From contig NZ_JAGMUL010000019.1 of NCBI RefSeq assembly GCF_019049285.1, positions 1 through 64,000 on the forward strand: a stretch of 64,000 nucleotides of DNA, given 5' to 3'. Source of the DNA: Streptomyces sp. AC550_RSS872 (lineage in GTDB: Bacteria > Actinomycetota > Actinomycetes > Streptomycetales > Streptomycetaceae). Under the pieces are notes generated by a model that did not search any database, was not told where the DNA came from, and was given only the letters and a program-made list of their open reading frames with translations. Made by a program: the position numbers and the translations under genes. Below are positions 32,501 through 41,405 of the stretch, one piece after another. Each line of letters starts with the position of its first letter. Position 1 is the stretch's first letter.

Positions 32501-32824
32501 GGTGACTCGGAGGAGTCGGTCTCGGTCGCGAAGCCCGCGGCCGGGAAGTACAGCATCGAGGTCGTCGGCTACTCGGTGCCGGCCGGCTCGACGGCGTACG
32601 ACTACCTGGACGTGTTCTACTCCGCCGCGCTCGGCAGCGTCACGGTCGAGGAGTCGGCGCCGGTGAAGCTCGGCACGGGTGACACGGCCACGGTCGCGGG
32701 CAGCGTCACCGCCGCGGCGGCGGCGCCGGAGGGCCGTGAGTTCTTCGGCCAGGTCCGGCTGCTGAACGCGCGCGGCACGGCCGCGGGCCTGGGCAACGTG
32801 AAGATCGAGAAGGTCACGCCGTAG
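29510..32824 (+). CDS. Secreted subtilisin-like serine protease (S8 family), multidomain
   Basis: This 1104-residue exported protease has a signal peptide (about 1-38, ending PMAMAADP) and a propeptide of about 140 residues. The catalytic triad is Asp213 in ILDSGID, His393 in HGTHVAGI and Ser589 in GTSMASP. An insertion of about 150 residues between Asp and His carries calcium-like motifs (DANRDGDKTD, DLNNNFDFGDD). The oxyanion Asn is in SAGNSGPG. After the protease come about 400 residues of beta-sandwich domains including two PPC/P-proprotein-like modules. ATG 29510 is chosen because AAGGG lies six bases upstream; ATG 29504 and 29483 are alternatives. It is a probable nutritional or developmental protease. 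Confidence 0.92.
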   Translation: MTLNPQREPKPGPRRAARTAVAVGLVAALSAAGPIPMAMAADPAPAATDPSVKSAHDKLGSDDADLLAEAKADGDKNVTMMIATAPGQTEKVAGQLDAVGSVGRTYDKLGYVRATVPTGKADSAIAAATKLSSVHGIDLREEIPLDDPVVDAKGSQGSNSAARATGAASAYPAPGKKTPAENPYNPSFETGAVDFVEDHPKADGRGITIGILDSGIDLAHPALQKTTTGERKIVDWVTATDPIVDNDRTWRPMVTSVSGPTFTYGGKTWTAPAGSYQVSTFLESYTTGGDAAGDANRDGDKTDSWGVLYDAANGTVRVDLNNNFDFGDDTPMKPYKDGYQIGYFGTDNPATDVAERQPFVVEIRKDVPMDPLGGDWAGQKRDFVNIGVIESEHGTHVAGITAAKGLFGGKMNGAAPGAKLVASRACTWTGGCTNVALTEGMIDLVVNRGVDIVNMSIGGLPALNDGNNARAELYTRLIDTYGVQLVISAGNSGPGANTIGDPALASKVISVGATVSKETWAANYGSVVEKKYAMMPFSSRGPREDGGFTPTLSAPGAAINTIQTWLPGAPVAEAGYSLPAGYGMLQGTSMASPQAAGASALLLSAAKQKGIDLTPAKLRTALTSTADHIKGVQAYEEGVGLINIPDAWESIRDGATAHEYTVKAPVDTAIDQFLKTPGYGTGVYDREGGLKAGQKKTYDITLTRTSGADKAIRHELHLENNAGGTFRIVGSDEISLGLNKPVTVKVAAKPSSAGIKSAILEVDDPRTEGIDQQVLNTVVVSAPLKYTYAASGSVQRNSTKSYFVTVPEGAKSLEVAIGGLKDKSQTRFIAIHPHGTPSDPTGTPNCYNNYQGGNGCKPDVRSYADPQPGVWEIEVESRRTSPLLDNPFKLDVTVLGAAFDPETVTLSEAKVGTPAAVSWKVTNNYAALDGKLAGGPLGSSKSARPTIAEGDTQTTTVEVPEGATSLDVSIGNVSDAAADLDLVVKDAAGTEVGSSADGDSEESVSVAKPAAGKYSIEVVGYSVPAGSTAYDYLDVFYSAALGSVTVEESAPVKLGTGDTATVAGSVTAAAAAPEGREFFGQVRLLNARGTAAGLGNVKIEKVTP

Positions 32825-32844
32825 CTCGTCGAGTACGGCGGTGG

Positions 32845-32872
32845 GGGCGGGCGTCCGAATGGGCGCCCGCCC
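32845..32872. terminator. Terminator between subtilase and anti-sigma gene
   Basis: GGGCGGGCG (32845-32853) pairs with CGCCCGCCC (32864-32872) over a 10-nt loop between the two convergent genes. Confidence 0.75.
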
Positions 32873-32902
32873 TTGTCGTTCACCGCGCCCGGCCCGTGCC
32901 GT

Positions 32903-33643
32903 TCAGCAGGTGAGCTTGCCCGCCTCGGCCAGCGAGGCGGTGATCCAGGCCCGTTCGGGGGCGATGTCCTGCTCGCCGACGGCCCAGAAGTCGGGCCGGC
33001 GGGCGCCCTGGGGGATGCCGAGGAGGACCGGGTCGCCCACGCGCAGGCCCGGGACGAGGCTCTCGTCGACCACGAAGGTCAGCTCCCGCTCGCCCTTGTC
33101 CGGCTTGTAGTAGCGGGTCATGTACAGGGTGACGCGCAGGGACGTCGTGCCGGGCAGCCGCTCCACCGAGGTGGCCCTGCCCTCGGCGACCAGGCGGGAG
33201 CAGGCGAGGTAGTCAGGGCTGCCGAAGGCATTGCCGCCGCCGCTGGCCTCGGAGGCCTGCTCGTCGGCGGCGGCACCGGCGTCGGACCGGGCGCCCTCGC
33301 CCTGGGTCAGCAGCCAGCCCAGCCCCGTCAGCACGGACGCCGCGGCGGCCACCGCGAGCCCGCCGTAGGCCACGGCGAACACGCGGCGCCGGGCGCGGGA
33401 GGGCTGTCGTACCCGGACCGGGGCGGGGGCGGGCTCCGGCTCGGGCGCCGGTGGTGCCGTCGGCTCGGCGAGCGCGTGCCCGATGATCCCCAGCTGTTCC
33501 CGCAGCAGCGCCACGTCGGCGGCGGCCGAGCGGTGCTCCGCCATGAAGGCGGCGTCGGCGCGTGCCGCGTCCGTCAGCGGTTCGTCGGTGATCGCGGCCA
33601 TCAGCGCGTCAGCGCGGGTACGGCCTTCGTTCTCGGCGGTCAC
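32903..33643 (-). CDS. Membrane anti-sigma factor-like protein
   Basis: This 246-residue protein has an N-terminal cytoplasmic part (about 1-85) rich in Ala/Asp/Glu and then a Pro/Ala linker. One transmembrane helix, VFAVAYGGLAVAAAASVLTG, follows after RARRR. The outside domain of about 130 residues has two cysteines (LACSRL and the final LTC). This is the layout of anti-sigma factors or their membrane partners. GTG 33643 lies one base after the sigma-factor stop, the usual sigma/anti-sigma pairing. No zinc HxxxCxxC motif is present, so it is not a ZAS-type redox sensor. The signal it senses is unknown. Confidence 0.75.
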   Translation of the reverse strand: MTAENEGRTRADALMAAITDEPLTDAARADAAFMAEHRSAAADVALLREQLGIIGHALAEPTAPPAPEPEPAPAPVRVRQPSRARRRVFAVAYGGLAVAAAASVLTGLGWLLTQGEGARSDAGAAADEQASEASGGGNAFGSPDYLACSRLVAEGRATSVERLPGTTSLRVTLYMTRYYKPDKGERELTFVVDESLVPGLRVGDPVLLGIPQGARRPDFWAVGEQDIAPERAWITASLAEAGKLTC

Positions 33644-33644
33644 G

Positions 33645-34193
33645 TCACACCACCTCGTCCTCGTGCAGGCGGGCGCGCAGGGCCCGTACCGCCGTGTGCA
33701 GCCTGCTCTTGACCGTGCCCTCCGGGATGCCGAGCTCCTCGGCGATGCCGCGGACCGGCAGGTCGGCGAAGAAGCGCAGGACGAGGACCTGACGCTGGGC
33801 GTCGGGCAGCTCGTCCAGGCCCTGGGCGACGGCGAGGGAGAGCAGGCTGGTCTCCTCGCCCGAGGGGTGGACCGGCTGGTGCAGGGAGGCGAGACGCTCC
33901 CCGAGCCGCTCCTGGCGCTTCTTGGCCCGGTGCCAGTCCATGGCGAGGTTGGAGGCGACGACCGCCGCCCACGCCGACACGTCCCGCGGCGCCTCACGAC
34001 CGCTCGCGGCCCGCTCCAGCAGCCGCAGGCGGACCTGCTGTACCCCGTCCAGCAGGTCCGCCTGCGGCACCCCGCCCAGCGCGAGCACCGCCCGCACCCG
34101 ACGTTCCTGGGCCGCGTCCAGCGGATCGTCCAGTACGTCCTGGACGGCACCGCCCCCCTGGTCGCGGCGGGCCTTTCTGCGCAGCACAGCCAC
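33645..34193 (-). CDS. ECF-type RNA polymerase sigma factor
   Basis: This 182-residue sigma-70 family protein has a region 2 segment, DVSAWAAVVASNLAMDWHRAKKRQERLGE (about 70-98), which includes the -10 recognition helix. Region 4, LDELPDAQRQVLVLRFFADLPVRGIAEELGIPEGTVKSRLHTAVRALR (about 123-170; parts), carries the -35 recognition helix-turn-helix. The N-terminal helices of region 2 are divergent. GTG 34193 has GAGGGGAGGG directly upstream, and GTG 34187 has better spacing, so the start is uncertain by two codons. It is paired with the downstream membrane protein. ECF factors usually autoregulate; two small palindromes lie upstream at 34234-34267. Confidence 0.85.
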   Translation of the reverse strand: MAVLRRKARRDQGGGAVQDVLDDPLDAAQERRVRAVLALGGVPQADLLDGVQQVRLRLLERAASGREAPRDVSAWAAVVASNLAMDWHRAKKRQERLGERLASLHQPVHPSGEETSLLSLAVAQGLDELPDAQRQVLVLRFFADLPVRGIAEELGIPEGTVKSRLHTAVRALRARLHEDEVV

Positions 34194-35594
<1,401 letters not shown>

Positions 35595-35610
35595 CGCCCG
35601 TACGAACGAG

Positions 35611-35645
35611 GAAGGGGCGCCCCCGGTGAATGTGGGCGCCCCTTC
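35611..35645. terminator. Terminator between asd and the mazF-like gene
   Basis: GAAGGGGCGCCC (35611-35622) pairs perfectly with GGGCGCCCCTTC (35634-35645). It can serve both convergent genes. Confidence 0.85.
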
Positions 35646-35651
35646 ACGTGT

Positions 35652-35999
35652 TCAGAGCGCCAGATGCCGCCGTAGCGCTACGTCGATATCAGCCATGCGC
35701 TGTCGAGGGACCACACCGACCCGTTGCAGCAGACGCTGCGGTGCGACGGCACGCACCTGCTCACACTGCACCTTGGAGTCCTTGGGCAGACGGCTCTCGT
35801 CGGCGCGCAAGAAGACCTGGAACGACAGGATCCGAGTGGTGTTCGAAGTCAGCGGCACGACGCTGATGACACCTCGATCGTTCCGCTCGACCGATTCGTT
35901 GGCGCCGTCGTTGGACACGATCACGGCAGGTCTGACCTTGTTGGCCTCGCTGCCTCGGGCCGGCTCCAGGTCCACCATGTAGATGTCACCACGTCTCAT
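35652..35999 (-). CDS. mazF: MazF/PemK-family endoribonuclease toxin
   Basis: This 115-residue toxin of a type II toxin-antitoxin pair would cleave mRNA at short sequences. MRRGDIYMVDLEPARGSEANKVRPAVIVSND (start; parts) is the diagnostic MazF N-terminus with the catalytic Arg in KVRP. VISVVPLTSNT carries the conserved Thr/Ser strand, and VQCEQVRAVAPQRL is the C-terminal strand and helix. ATG 35999 lies inside the antitoxin gene's end (14-base overlap), so translation is coupled. Family and pairing are clear. The cleavage sequence is unknown. Confidence 0.9.
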   Translation of the reverse strand: MRRGDIYMVDLEPARGSEANKVRPAVIVSNDGANESVERNDRGVISVVPLTSNTTRILSFQVFLRADESRLPKDSKVQCEQVRAVAPQRLLQRVGVVPRQRMADIDVALRRHLAL

Positions 36000-36216
36000 C
36001 GGTGATCCCGTCTCCGCTCGTCCGGTCCCAGAGGGCGGCGTCCTCACTCGCATCCCACTCGGCGAACGCCTCCGTGTACTCCTGCACCAACTGCGCCTGC
36101 CTGAGCAGCTCGATGGCGGCATGTATCACGGCTGATCGGGACTCGGCATCGGTACGCGTGGCGTACTCGTCAACGAAGGTCACATCCTCCTGCGGCAGGC
36201 TCACACTGATCTTCAT
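35986..36216 (-). CDS. mazE: MazE-like ribbon-helix-helix antitoxin
   Basis: This 76-residue antitoxin would bind and neutralise the MazF toxin and repress the operon. MKISVSLPQEDVTFVDEYA is the beta-strand and first helix of a ribbon-helix-helix fold, and SRSAVIHAAIELLRQAQ is the second helix. The C-terminal EWDASEDAALWDRTSGD is the acidic, flexible toxin-binding part. ATG 36216 is preceded by AAGGGT. The start codon and ribosome site are embedded in an inverted repeat (36215-36237), which fits autorepression. The toxin start lies 14 bases inside this gene. Confidence 0.88.
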   Translation of the reverse strand: MKISVSLPQEDVTFVDEYATRTDAESRSAVIHAAIELLRQAQLVQEYTEAFAEWDASEDAALWDRTSGDGITDETW

Positions 36217-36237
36217 ACCCTTACGATAACAGGGTAT
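36215..36237. promoter_or_regulatory. Inverted repeat overlapping the mazE start
   Basis: ATACCCT (36215-36221) and AGGGTAT (36231-36237) are perfect reverse complements with a 9-base spacer. One arm contains the mazE ribosome site and part of its ATG. It is a likely operator for the MazE or MazEF complex. Confidence 0.6.
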
Positions 36238-36377
36238 GACCCATCTGGCTACCAACGGTACTACTACCTGGTGCCACCCCTTGCCTACCTCGTGCCCACG
36301 GCGGTAAACGCCCATCGCGCTCCGCGCAGCTCCCGTGGAAGGATGGCGCAACCCACACATATCGAGGAGATGACCGC

Positions 36378-38954
36378 GTGCCTGGCACAAACCTGACTCG
36401 CGAAGAGGCGCAGCAGCGGGCGAAGCTGCTCACCGTTGACTCGTACGAGATCGATCTCGACCTCTCCGGCGCGCAGGAGGGCGGCACCTACAGGTCCGTG
36501 ACCACGGTGCGCTTCGACGTCACCGAGAACGGCGCCGACTCCTTCATCGACCTCGTGGCACCGACCGTCCACGAGGTGACCCTCAACGGCGATCCGCTCG
36601 ACGCCGACGAGGTCTTCAAGGACTCCAGGATCGCCCTGCCGGGCCTGCTGGAGGGCCGCAACGTCCTGCGGGTCGTCGCCGACTGCGCGTACACCAACAC
36701 GGGCGAGGGCCTGCACCGGTTCGTCGACCCGGTCGACCAGCAGGCCTACCTCTACACCCAGTTCGAGGTCCCGGACGCCCGCCGCGTCTTCGCGTCCTTC
36801 GAGCAGCCCGACCTGAAGGCCACCTTCCAGTTCACCGTGAAGGCCCCGGAGGGCTGGACGGTGATCTCCAACTCGCCCACCCCGGAACCGAAGGACAACG
36901 TCTGGTCCTTCGAGCCGACGCCGCGTATCTCGACGTACATCACCGCGCTGATCGTCGGCCCGTACCACTCCGTGCACAGCGTCTACGAGAAGGACGGCCA
37001 GTCCGTCCCGCTCGGCATCTACTGCCGGCCGTCGCTCGCCGAGTACCTCGACTCGGACGCCATCTTCGAGGTGACCCGGCAGGGCTTCGACTGGTTCCAG
37101 GAGAAGTTCGACTACGCGTACCCGTTCAAGAAGTACGACCAGCTGTTCGTGCCGGAGTTCAACGCGGGCGCGATGGAGAACGCCGGCGCGGTCACCATCC
37201 GGGACCAGTACGTCTTCCGGTCGAAGGTCACCGACGCCGCGTACGAGCAGCGTGCCGCCACGATCCTGCACGAGCTGGCCCACATGTGGTTCGGCGACCT
37301 GGTCACCATGGAGTGGTGGAACGACCTGTGGCTGAACGAGTCGTTCGCCACCTACGCGGAGGCCGCCTGCCAGGCGTACGCGCCCGAGTCGCGCTGGCCG
37401 CACTCGTGGACCACCTTCGCCAACCAGATGAAGACGTGGGCGTACCGCCAGGACCAGCTGCCGTCCACCCACCCGATCATGGCGGAGATCCGCGACCTGG
37501 ACGACGTGCTCGTCAACTTCGACGGCATCACCTACGCCAAGGGCGCCTCCGTCCTCAAGCAGCTCGTCGCCTACGTCGGCGAGGACGAGTTCTTCCGGGG
37601 CGTGCAGGCGTACTTCAAGCGCCACGCCTTCGGCAACACGCGCCTGTCCGACCTGCTGGGCGCCCTGGAGGAGACCTCCGGCCGTGACCTGAAGACCTGG
37701 TCGAAGCAGTGGCTGGAGACGGCGGGCATCAACGTCCTGCGCCCCGAGATCGAGACGGACGCCGACGGCGTCATCACGTCCTTCGCGATCCGTCAGGAGG
37801 CCCCGGCGCTGCCGACCGGCGCGAAGGGCGAGCCGACCCTGCGCCCGCACCGCATCGCGGTCGGCCTGTACGACCTGGACGAGGCCTCCGGCAAGCTGGT
37901 GCGCGCCGAGCGCGTCGAGCTCGACGTCGACGGCGAACTGACCGCCGTACCGCAGCTGTCGGGCACCCGCCGCCCGGACGTGGTCCTCCTGAACGACGAC
38001 GACCTGTCGTACGCGAAGGTCCGCCTGGACGAGAAGTCCCTCGCCTTCGTCACCGAGCACCTCGGCGACTTCGAGGCGTCCCTGCCCCGGGCCCTGTGCT
38101 GGGCGTCGTCCTGGGACATGACGCGCGACGCGGAGCTCGCCACCCGCGACTACCTCTCGCTGGTCCTGTCGGGCATCGGCAAGGAGTCCGACATCGGTGT
38201 CGTGCAGTCGCTGCACCGTCAGGTGAAGCTGGCCATCGAGCTGTACGCCGCCCCGGCCGCCCGTGATGCCCTGCTGACCCGCTGGACGGACGCCACGCTG
38301 GCCCATCTGCGGTCCGCCGAGGCGGGCAGCGACCACCAGCTGGCGTGGGCGCGGGCGTTCGCGGCGACGGCCCGTACGCCGGAGCAGCTGGACCTGCTGG
38401 AGGCCCTGTTGGACGGCTCCCAGTCGGTCGAAGGGCTGGCCGTCGACACGGAGCTGCGCTGGGCGTTCGTGGAGCGCCTGGCGGCCGTGGGCCGCTTCGA
38501 CGAGACGGAGATCGCCGGCGAGTACGAGCGGGACAGGACGGCGGCCGGCGAGCGCCACGCCGCCACGGCCCGCGCCGCCCGCCCGACCCCCGAGGCCAAG
38601 GCCGAGGCCTGGTCGTCGGTCATCGACTCCGACAAGCTCCCGAACGCCCTCCAGGAAGCGGTCATCGGCGGCTTCGTCCAGACCGACCAGCGCGAGCTCC
38701 TCGCCCCGTACGCGGACAGGTTCTTCGAGGTGGTCAAGGACATCTGGGACGCCCGCTCCCACGAGATCGCCCAGCAGATCGCCGTCGGCCTTTACCCGAC
38801 GATCCAGGTCTCCGACGAGACCCTGCGCAAGACGGACACCTGGCTGTCCGCCGCCGAGCCGAACGCGGCCCTGCGACGCCTGGTCTCGGAGTCCCGGGCG
38901 GGCGTGGAACGGGCGCTGAAGGCCCAGTCCGCGGACGCGGCTGCGGAGCAGTAA
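36378..38954 (+). CDS. pepN: Aminopeptidase N, paralogue 2
   Basis: This 858-residue M1 zinc aminopeptidase has GAMEN at 264-268, the zinc site HELAHMWFGDLVTM (first His 298) and the third ligand in LNESFATYAEAAC. The ERAP1-like C-terminal domain follows. GTG 36378 has GAGGAG seven bases upstream. The protein aligns along its whole length with the paralogue at 22743, including N-terminal NLTREEAQQRAKLL against NLSRDEARERAALL, so the two arose by duplication. This copy has the more classical sequence around the active site and is probably the main PepN. A clean terminator follows. Confidence 0.95.
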   Translation: MPGTNLTREEAQQRAKLLTVDSYEIDLDLSGAQEGGTYRSVTTVRFDVTENGADSFIDLVAPTVHEVTLNGDPLDADEVFKDSRIALPGLLEGRNVLRVVADCAYTNTGEGLHRFVDPVDQQAYLYTQFEVPDARRVFASFEQPDLKATFQFTVKAPEGWTVISNSPTPEPKDNVWSFEPTPRISTYITALIVGPYHSVHSVYEKDGQSVPLGIYCRPSLAEYLDSDAIFEVTRQGFDWFQEKFDYAYPFKKYDQLFVPEFNAGAMENAGAVTIRDQYVFRSKVTDAAYEQRAATILHELAHMWFGDLVTMEWWNDLWLNESFATYAEAACQAYAPESRWPHSWTTFANQMKTWAYRQDQLPSTHPIMAEIRDLDDVLVNFDGITYAKGASVLKQLVAYVGEDEFFRGVQAYFKRHAFGNTRLSDLLGALEETSGRDLKTWSKQWLETAGINVLRPEIETDADGVITSFAIRQEAPALPTGAKGEPTLRPHRIAVGLYDLDEASGKLVRAERVELDVDGELTAVPQLSGTRRPDVVLLNDDDLSYAKVRLDEKSLAFVTEHLGDFEASLPRALCWASSWDMTRDAELATRDYLSLVLSGIGKESDIGVVQSLHRQVKLAIELYAAPAARDALLTRWTDATLAHLRSAEAGSDHQLAWARAFAATARTPEQLDLLEALLDGSQSVEGLAVDTELRWAFVERLAAVGRFDETEIAGEYERDRTAAGERHAATARAARPTPEAKAEAWSSVIDSDKLPNALQEAVIGGFVQTDQRELLAPYADRFFEVVKDIWDARSHEIAQQIAVGLYPTIQVSDETLRKTDTWLSAAEPNAALRRLVSESRAGVERALKAQSADAAAEQ

Positions 38955-38976
38955 CGGTCGTAGTCCGTACGTCGAC

Positions 38977-39010
38977 GAGGGCGCCCGGTGCGGTTCCGCC
39001 GGGCGCCCTC
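38977..39010. terminator. Terminator after pepN paralogue 2
   Basis: GAGGGCGCCCGG (38977-38988) pairs perfectly with CCGGGCGCCCTC (38999-39010) over a 10-nt loop, between pepN and the convergent frameshifted gene. Confidence 0.88.
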
Positions 39011-39017
39011 GCCCATA

Positions 39018-39854
39018 TCAGTGCGGCGCGTCCAGCGCTCGGCCGATCAGCGTCTCGTCCTTGACGGGGGCGTGGCGCCGTCGCTGGAGCTCATCGCGTT
39101 CAGCGTCCGGGATCGTCATCGACTCGGCCAGCACGGCGGCGAGCGCGTCCACTTGGGTGTTGTCGATGTCAGCGCGGAAGAGCCACCGGATGTTCTCGTC
39201 GCGCGTGATGAGGTCGATCGCCAAGCGCGCGTTTCTGTCCCGTGCGGTCGCTGCTCGTACATACATATCGCACTTGGTCGATCGGGATGTCCTGACGAAT
39301 CTCGCCCTGCTCAAGGAATGCGTTGGTCCTGGTCGCGATGATGCGCCGATCCGTGACGGCGACCAGTGTCCTCACCGCGGCCTTGTCGAGGGCCGCCGCC
39401 AACTTGTCCTTCGCTCCGCCGAGGATCGCGGAAAGGGGACCGAGGGCATCGAGCTGGTCGGGGAAGCCGAGGCCCCGTAGGTCTCACCGTCGTCGAGGAA
39501 CCATCGCAGGACGCGAAGGTACGGCTCGAGTTCCAGCGATCTGGGTGCGCAGACGACGCCAGGAGCGTTGAGCGGAGGGGCCGGCGGCTGGAGGGCGTCG
39601 GCGCCGGGGAGCTCGGCGATGACGCGCAGCTCCCGCGCCAGCGCGTCGACGAGGCTCGTCGCCCCGGCGAGAGCGGAATCGAACTCCGCGCGGGTGTCGC
39701 ACGCGATGACCTCGGCGTACTGCGCCTCGGCGGCGTCTTCACGTCCAGCGGCTCTCGCCCTCGCGGCGCGCAGCGCGTGATACCCGGTCCATGCCTTGAC
39801 GGAGGACAGCCAGATGTCCCGTCCCGTTGCTCCGGGAACGACGGAACACCCCAT
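39018..39854 (-). pseudogene. PH-like-domain gene broken by two frameshifts
   Basis: Three successive minus-strand frames read as one protein of about 275 residues. From ATG 39854 a helical part ends in YLRVLRWFLDDGETYG. Near 39472-39478, at a C-run (G-run in the message), sense moves to LGFPDQLDALGPLSAIL and on to TLVAVTDRRIIATRTNAF and GEIRQDIPIDQVRYV. At a tandem 4-base duplication TACA-TACA (39258-39266) it moves again to RAATARDRNARLAIDLITRDE and IRWLFRADIDN. The middle and end form a YokE-like bacterial PH domain. As written no single protein can be made, unless the breaks are sequencing errors. Function unknown. Confidence 0.7.
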
Positions 39855-40010
39855 GAGATCGCCCGGCAGTGGCGGCCAGGTGTAAGCCGGTGTGCAGGGC
39901 GCCTTCGGCTCGTCAGCCGTTGCACAGACATGCGGGACGGACTGAATCCGAGGTGCTCGCGGCTCGGGAGCCATCCTGTACGCGTGAACACCTCGGACTC
40001 TGCTTCTGAC

Positions 40011-41024
40011 CTAGAAGGCCGCTGTCCGGTCTTCGCTGCGCGGGTCGATCACCTGGTGCTCGGTGTAGATGCCCGATCGTGCCTCGCGACGCCAGGGACG
40101 CCCGTAGGTCACCGCGTCGGCGGCGGCTTCGGAACTGTCGTCGAGGTTCACGACGGCTACCGACGGCGAGTCGTCCGTGGGACACCGTGCGAGCCAGTGG
40201 CCGTTGGGAGCGACGATTCCGGACGGTGCGGTGGCGCTGTGCTGTGCCGGCCCTGACAAGCTGACCCAGTAGCTGTTGACCGCGGCGTGGCCTTGGGCTT
40301 GGGCGGCGGTGTTACCCGGGGTGCCGCTGGTGGAGAACAGAACGCAGTCGACATCCAGCCTCTCGTATTCCGCGAACAACTCCGGGTAGTGGATCTCCAT
40401 GCCGAGCAGGCAGCCGAAGCGCACACCGTCGACCTCGAAGGTCACCGGTGAGACGCCCGGCGAGTACATGTACGAGACCTTCGTCTTCGACAGCAGGCGC
40501 TCGTCGTAGCGCGTGACGACGGTGCCGCGATCGGAGATGACGTAGAGGCTGTTGTGCGGGCGGTTCGGCTCGGTCAGGCGGTGCACCGAAGCAATCACCG
40601 TCCACAGCCGCAACTCGCGGGCCAGCTCGGCGGTCGCGGCCAACTCCGCTTGGAGCACGGGCCACTGGCACCGGTCCCAATCCGCCGGGCCGACCGCGTC
40701 CGGGCCGTCGACGGACATGACGAACTTGCTGGGAAAGCAGATCGCACCTTCAGGAAAGTGCACGATCCTCGCTCCCTGAGCACTGGCCTCGCGCATCAGA
40801 GCACGGACCTCACGCCCGCTTTCGCGCAGCGCTTCAACGTCTCGGGGGTCTTCGCGTACGAGCGTCTGCGCTACGGCGAGCCGCACGCTCTTGGGCTTCC
40901 TTGCTTCCGACATGACGTCTCCTGATGGAGTCGGACGGAAGTGCCGGAGGGCGGACGTGTAGGACTCACCGGTCTTGGCGGCGCGGGCGCGCACCTGGCG
41001 CTTGAAGTTCCTACGGGCTGTCAT
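40011..41024 (-). CDS. Carbon-nitrogen hydrolase (nitrilase) fold protein lacking the usual Cys
   Basis: This 337-residue protein has a nitrilase-superfamily domain from about residue 46. It keeps the catalytic Glu (VHFPEGAI) and Lys (LLSKTKVSY), but at the place of the nucleophile, RFGxLICYExxFPEL in the family, it has RFGCLLGMEIHYPEL, so Gly replaces Cys. LDVDCVLFSTSGTPG follows. The first 37 residues are a basic segment containing AKTGESYTSALRHF. Two starts have good ribosome sites: ATG 41024 (GGGGAAGG) and ATG 40913 (AGGAG five bases upstream), so a short form without the basic segment may also be made. It may be an inactive or altered enzyme. Confidence 0.8.
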   Translation of the reverse strand: MTARRNFKRQVRARAAKTGESYTSALRHFRPTPSGDVMSEARKPKSVRLAVAQTLVREDPRDVEALRESGREVRALMREASAQGARIVHFPEGAICFPSKFVMSVDGPDAVGPADWDRCQWPVLQAELAATAELARELRLWTVIASVHRLTEPNRPHNSLYVISDRGTVVTRYDERLLSKTKVSYMYSPGVSPVTFEVDGVRFGCLLGMEIHYPELFAEYERLDVDCVLFSTSGTPGNTAAQAQGHAAVNSYWVSLSGPAQHSATAPSGIVAPNGHWLARCPTDDSPSVAVVNLDDSSEAAADAVTYGRPWRREARSGIYTEHQVIDPRSEDRTAAF

Positions 41025-41405
41025 CGCGGCCTTCCCCGCCTTGAGCGACGGCTCCCCAGCAACCTCGCCCGAGGCGATCGGGCTGCAACAACGACCTGAG
41101 ACGCTGGTCCCTTTGCCTCCGACGGGAGACCGCGCTGGGGACGGTCGCGGGAGGTTCGGCGTAGGCCACGCGGTCGGTCATCATGCCGTCGCGCGCGAGC
41201 TCCGTCAACGTCCTTCAACAGAAGTTCGCGGTCACCGTGGCGAGCGCGTCGAGTCTGCCCCGCAGTTCGGTCGCCCTGGCGGTGGCCTCCCGTAGCAGAA
41301 CCTGTCTGCCGCGGTGGAGCAGCGTCCCCATCGAAGCCACCGTCATGGTCAAGGCAGGCCATCTCTACGAACTTCAGTACGAGTTCACGCCTGAGTGACC
41401 CTCCG
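41025..41405. other. Stretch without a convincing gene
   Basis: This 381-base stretch lies between the nitrilase-like and LysR genes. The only protein-like reading is a 43-codon minus-strand frame from ATG 41346 to a stop at 41215, helical and Arg/Leu-rich (QVLLREATARATELRGRLDA). Its start has no good ribosome site. A neighbouring frame ending in KFVEMACLDHDG may belong to the same decayed gene. No repeat, tRNA or riboswitch was recognised. Confidence 0.3.

Noticed and set aside
35652..36122. Longer 156-residue start for the MazF-like toxin
   Set aside because: The extra N-terminal part is Arg/Ser-rich shadow of the antitoxin gene. The MRRGDIY start at 35999 matches the family.
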